From Pseudovibrio sp. Tun.PSC04-5.I4 (lineage in GTDB: Bacteria; Pseudomonadota; Alphaproteobacteria; Rhizobiales; Stappiaceae), in assembly GCF_900104145.1 (NCBI RefSeq), contig NZ_FNLB01000004.1, positions 62,001-126,000 of the forward strand: a stretch of 64,000 bases of DNA. Direction: 5' to 3'. The position numbers were made by a program, and so were the translations under genes. How positions within the stretch are numbered: the first letter of the stretch is position 1; each line of letters opens with the position of its first letter. The notes below the pieces were generated by a model, which made no database searches, was not told where the DNA came from, and worked only from the letters and a program-made list of their open reading frames with translations. Shown piece by piece: positions 61,506 to 64,000 of the stretch.

Positions 61506-62138
61506 ATGTCGTTTTACAAAAACTCACTGAAATACCTAGCAATTTTTGGCCTCTTCGGGGCCTTGTCCGCGTGTGTTGTTCCAGAACAATATGAAGCGGA
61601 TCTCTCAATTTATGGAGATGAGCTTTCAGTCGAATTCGAAGGAACGCTAAAGGAGCTGGTCAGTGTCATGAATAGCGGTGGACGCCCCATCGCACCGGAT
61701 GATCCTCAACTCCAACAGCTATTGTCGGAGCTGGTCGCTGATTTTGAAAAACAACCAGGCTATACATCTGTCCAGATCACTGACACCAACCGTATTTATG
61801 TGAAATTGAGTGACACTCGGGAAATTTCGGATATTGGCTATATCTACGGCCTTCCTGCCACGCAAAGACCAAGATCGAAAGACAATTTTCTACGCATACA
61901 ACATCTGAGTGATGGTGAGATCTTGATTACGTCCTCCAAATTTAAGGCCAAGGACTTAGCCGCGCTGTTGGGATCAGATTACGATCCAGACGGTGTTATT
62001 TCAATTTCGACTGACCACGAAGTTCTGGAACATAATGCAGATGAGACGCCTGGATTGTTCTCAAATGCCTACGTTTGGAATATTGATTCAGAAGATGCCT
62101 TGCTGAAAGGTGTCAAAATGCGATTGAAAATGAACTGA
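61506..62138 (+). CDS. Putative lipoprotein Y, right copy
   Basis: The 210-residue protein starts MSFYKNSLKYLAIFGLFGAL with lipobox LSAC, and has the same mature layout as the left copy, including ADFEKQPGYTSVQIT and SDIGYIYGLPATQRP. About a dozen substitutions separate the copies, mostly conservative. It lies 58 bases after lipoprotein X and is followed by the shared hairpin at 62156-62195. Confidence 0.8.
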   Translation: MSFYKNSLKYLAIFGLFGALSACVVPEQYEADLSIYGDELSVEFEGTLKELVSVMNSGGRPIAPDDPQLQQLLSELVADFEKQPGYTSVQITDTNRIYVKLSDTREISDIGYIYGLPATQRPRSKDNFLRIQHLSDGEILITSSKFKAKDLAALLGSDYDPDGVISISTDHEVLEHNADETPGLFSNAYVWNIDSEDALLKGVKMRLKMN

Positions 62139-62155
62139 GTTGATTGATAGAGAAC

Positions 62156-62195
62156 ATTGCAGCATCAACACAGACATGGCTGGTGATGCTGCAAT
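62156..62195. other. Hairpin between duplicated genes, right copy
   Basis: It has the same arms as at 54166-54204 (ATTGCAGCATCA and TGATGCTGCAAT). The loop differs slightly, but the arms are unchanged in both copies. Confidence 0.6.
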
Positions 62196-62305
62196 GTCAT
62201 TGTAGGACCTAATACAAGCCGGGGCTGGACAATGTGCAGCAAAGCCGGAGATTGGTTTGCCCTTAGGGCGCAGGCATTTTGTATTTGAGCAAGAAGACCA
62301 CACGG

Positions 62306-62782
62306 ATGAAAAAACACAACCAACTGAGCGGCGAGCAAAAGTATCAGGCCTTCGTGGACCTCATGCGAGCTGATACGACTGACCAGGAGGTCGCAGAGCG
62401 GTATTCTATAACCGTAAACCAGCTGCAGTTTCTCTCAAAGGAGTTGAAGAAGGTGCTGCGTGAACACCTCAACGTTTCTTCCCAAAAAGCAGTCACTGCC
62501 CCAAAGTTTTCCGACCTAGACTGTGATGTGTGGGAGGACTTTCGTAAGGGAGAGTTGCCAGAAGAAGAGATTGACAAGCAGGCCAAACGGCAATGGAAAG
62601 CTGCGTTAAAGTCAGGGCGCCTTTCTACTGACAGTTCTAAAGCCAACTTTGCCGATGACTGGATCTTGATTGAAGTGGAAGATAACGGTGCAGCCGTGTT
62701 TGAGCACAAGGACAATGGTGACCACTTGCCACGCAGCAAAAAAGAGGCTGAGCGCTATGTGGTAGGTCCTACCTGTCAATGA
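62306..62782 (+). CDS. Unknown protein Z, right copy
   Basis: The 158-residue protein starts at ATG 62306, or 167 residues from TTG 62279. It matches the left copy except for a few positions. The possible helix-turn-helix TTDQEVAERYSITVNQLQFL and basic-acidic alternation suggest a nucleic-acid or protein-binding role, but this is only an impression. No family recognised. Confidence 0.65.
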   Translation: MKKHNQLSGEQKYQAFVDLMRADTTDQEVAERYSITVNQLQFLSKELKKVLREHLNVSSQKAVTAPKFSDLDCDVWEDFRKGELPEEEIDKQAKRQWKAALKSGRLSTDSSKANFADDWILIEVEDNGAAVFEHKDNGDHLPRSKKEAERYVVGPTCQ

Positions 62783-63225
62783 GCGTTCAAAAGTGACCCG
62801 GCGAGTATGGGGTGTATCCCCGCAAATGGGCATTGAAATATAAGCATAATTTCATTACAGAAGACCAGCGCGAAGCAATCTAGTTTTGCAATATGTTTCG
62901 CGTAGCCACCAACATGGTATGTTCGATATATTGCATCTTGTTCTTGCTTGCTGGTATCAGGCCCAGTGTGAGCGGCGCTGGGATTTTGGCCACGCCTGAC
63001 TTTGAGTGTAAGAGCAACACAAACGATCATTTGCGCAACATGATGACAACCTTAGCTTAAACAGTCATTTATTGTGAATGCAAACCTGTTGCAAAGCCAG
63101 TTTTTAAGGCAACAGGTTTATGCATCGCATGACATCCACCAGAGGATTGAGACGACCAAAACGATACGGAAACATCAGCTAGTGGCCGTTTTCGCAGCGA
63201 CGTTCACACCGGGCCTTTATGTGTT
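62783..63225. other. Spacer of about 440 bases right of the duplicated block
   Basis: No gene is supported. GGGGTGTATCCCCGCAAATG at 62809 resembles the Tn3-type terminal repeat at 34662 over its first 18 bases. A minus-strand frame at 62776-63030 is not protein-like. Confidence 0.4.
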
Positions 63226-63681
63226 TTAGAGATTGAAAAACATCATACTGTTTTGCGTTTCATCACGCCCACTTTGCACCTGCTCTGGCGCCTCCATCTT
63301 GCTTTGCATTCCAAATGCCGTCAGTTTCGCCATCAAGTCACTCATATTCTCAAGCAAGTTCCCAAGCTGTTGTGCATCCAACACACTCGCAGGCATGGCG
63401 CATTCCAAATACACCAAGCCTTCCTCTATGCTGATGTAGGAGTATCCCATTAAATCACGCTCCCGGTTCAGGCCTAGCCAGAAAGCATAGTCATCGTTAG
63501 ACAGGATCCTGCAATCAACGATACCTGAGAATGTGAGGGCATCCCTGTCTGGGTAATGGTCAAGTTGCCAGACAGTCCCGTTTTGGTCAGTAAGTTTCAA
63601 GGCATGCTGTTTGTCCAGCACTAGCGTAAGGCCCCATTTCTCACCAATTTGCGTGAGAGCGGATTCAAGTTGGTGTGCCAT
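63226..63681 (-). CDS. CesT-like type III secretion chaperone (putative)
   Basis: The 151-residue acidic protein has the pattern of class I secretion chaperones: helix LESALTQIGEKWGLTLVLDK, strands around LKLTDQNGTVWQL and ALTFSGIVDCRILS, NDDYAFWLGLNRERD, a strand GLVYLECAMPAS, and a final helix LGNLLENMSDLMAKL. Size, acidity and secondary-structure order support the call, but there is no unique motif. The next gene in the same direction continues past the window edge and could be its cargo or an apparatus part. Confirmation needs the neighbouring DNA. Confidence 0.55.
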   Translation of the reverse strand: MAHQLESALTQIGEKWGLTLVLDKQHALKLTDQNGTVWQLDHYPDRDALTFSGIVDCRILSNDDYAFWLGLNRERDLMGYSYISIEEGLVYLECAMPASVLDAQQLGNLLENMSDLMAKLTAFGMQSKMEAPEQVQSGRDETQNSMMFFNL

Positions 63682-63711
63682 GTCTTCTTACATCTCTCAC
63701 TTCAAGCAGGT

Positions 63712-63999
63712 TCACGCATAATCACCAGTTGGTGACTTACGTTCGAAAACAGCCTGTGCGCGCTCAAAGCTCAGATTCTGGATTGACGGAAAGGTGTCTT
63801 GCAGAGGTTCCTTGGCATAGTCAGTCCAGGATTCCTTGTCATTTCCGAACAGCCCAACTGCATAGTGGAGATACTGAACAGCTTCCTCTGGAGTCTCAGG
63901 GGCACGACTTGCCGGATTCTTTGCATACTCGGCAGCACCCACATCAGTGGAGGCTTCAAGGCGTTGATGCAGATCAGCAGCCGCGCCCTTATCAAAACT
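63712..63999 (-). CDS. Unknown protein, 3' end; continues beyond the window
   Basis: The frame is open from the right edge to a stop at 63712, giving 95 residues that include ADLHQRLEASTDVGAAEYAK, EEAVQYLHYAVGLFGND and FPSIQNLSFERAQAVFERKS. It is helical and Ala/Glu-rich. It is unrecognised. It ends 30 bases before the chaperone-like gene, so the two are probably co-transcribed; a secreted effector or its partner is possible. Confidence 0.5.
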   Translation of the reverse strand, partial: SFDKGAAADLHQRLEASTDVGAAEYAKNPASRAPETPEEAVQYLHYAVGLFGNDKESWTDYAKEPLQDTFPSIQNLSFERAQAVFERKSPTGDYA

Positions 64000-64000
64000 G

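Larger units (their letters stand above)
61019..62782 (+). repeat. Inverted duplication, right copy (three genes)
   Basis: Mirror of 53579-55341, with the same gene order and intergenic distances. Together the copies form inverted repeats of about 1.76 kb separated by 5.7 kb containing IS21, repC and marR. Confidence 0.92.

Noticed and set aside
62776..63030. Minus-strand frame of 84 codons
   Set aside because: No start signal or recognisable features, and it overlaps the end of the duplicated block.
1..64000. CRISPR arrays, tRNA and rRNA genes
   Set aside because: No regularly spaced direct repeats, tRNA cloverleaf or rRNA-like sequence was noticed while reading; a dedicated scan was not possible.

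Overview
The window looks like part of a secondary replicon (large plasmid or chromid) of a marine-type alphaproteobacterium, possibly close to Pseudovibrio or Roseibium. The evidence is a RepC-type initiator at 58.9-60.3 kb, alphaproteobacterial-style regulators and transporters, a possible type III secretion chaperone at the right edge, and a very heavy load of insertion sequences. The genus is an inference; no rRNA or tRNA gene was seen. Most of the window is accessory DNA, with small functional modules separated by whole, broken or nested mobile elements.

Left part (0-15 kb). The 3' end of thiE overlaps a ThiF/MoeB-type gene. Then come an IS6 element, a RelBE-like toxin-antitoxin pair and a decayed IS903-type element that cuts off a FucU/RbsD mutarotase gene. 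An AraC regulator next to a periplasmic copper amine oxidase forms a feaR-tynA-like amine module. A dead IS6 element, a second AraC regulator, and a truncated autotransporter fused against a complete one follow. A SnoaL-like/SDR/MerR group carries palindromes that look like MerR operators.

Nested mobile DNA (15-21 kb). IS1182 debris, a frameshifted IS6 and an IS66 element of about 4.8 kb lie end to end. The tnpB of the IS66 is split by a 2.3-kb group II intron. Its splice points can be read from the sequence and restore the TnpB frame.

Metabolic island (21.1-32.0 kb). This is the most interesting region. Leftward genes encode an AhpD-like protein, a stand-alone Lrp/AsnC ligand-binding domain, two related SDRs, a PNPOx-like flavoprotein and a GST. 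Rightward genes, leaving from the same AT-rich divergent promoter region, encode a 1068-residue protein with two complete adenylate-forming (acyl-CoA ligase) units, a hotdog thioesterase, an EamA exporter, an FNT channel and a SABATH-type carboxyl methyltransferase. Together they suggest activation and methyl-esterification or modification of a carboxylic acid, perhaps aromatic. No such assembly is known to me.

Middle part (32-53 kb). IS debris surrounds a DUF1778-GNAT toxin-antitoxin pair, an internally deleted Tn3-family element, a HipBA pair and an RND efflux operon with a divergent TetR gene and a clear palindromic operator. Further right are a PuuB-like oxidase without a normal start and an aldehyde dehydrogenase/ThDP-enzyme operon. 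That operon is framed by two near-identical IS903-type copies in direct orientation, like a composite transposon. Two small unknown genes flank an 18-bp perfect inverted repeat.

Replication region (53.5-63 kb). A 1.76-kb block of three genes (two lipoproteins and one unknown) is present twice in inverted orientation, on either side of an IS21 element, a truncated M48-like gene, repC with a putative antisense-RNA hairpin upstream, and a MarR gene. The window ends in a possible CesT-like secretion chaperone and the end of an unrecognised gene that continues beyond the edge.
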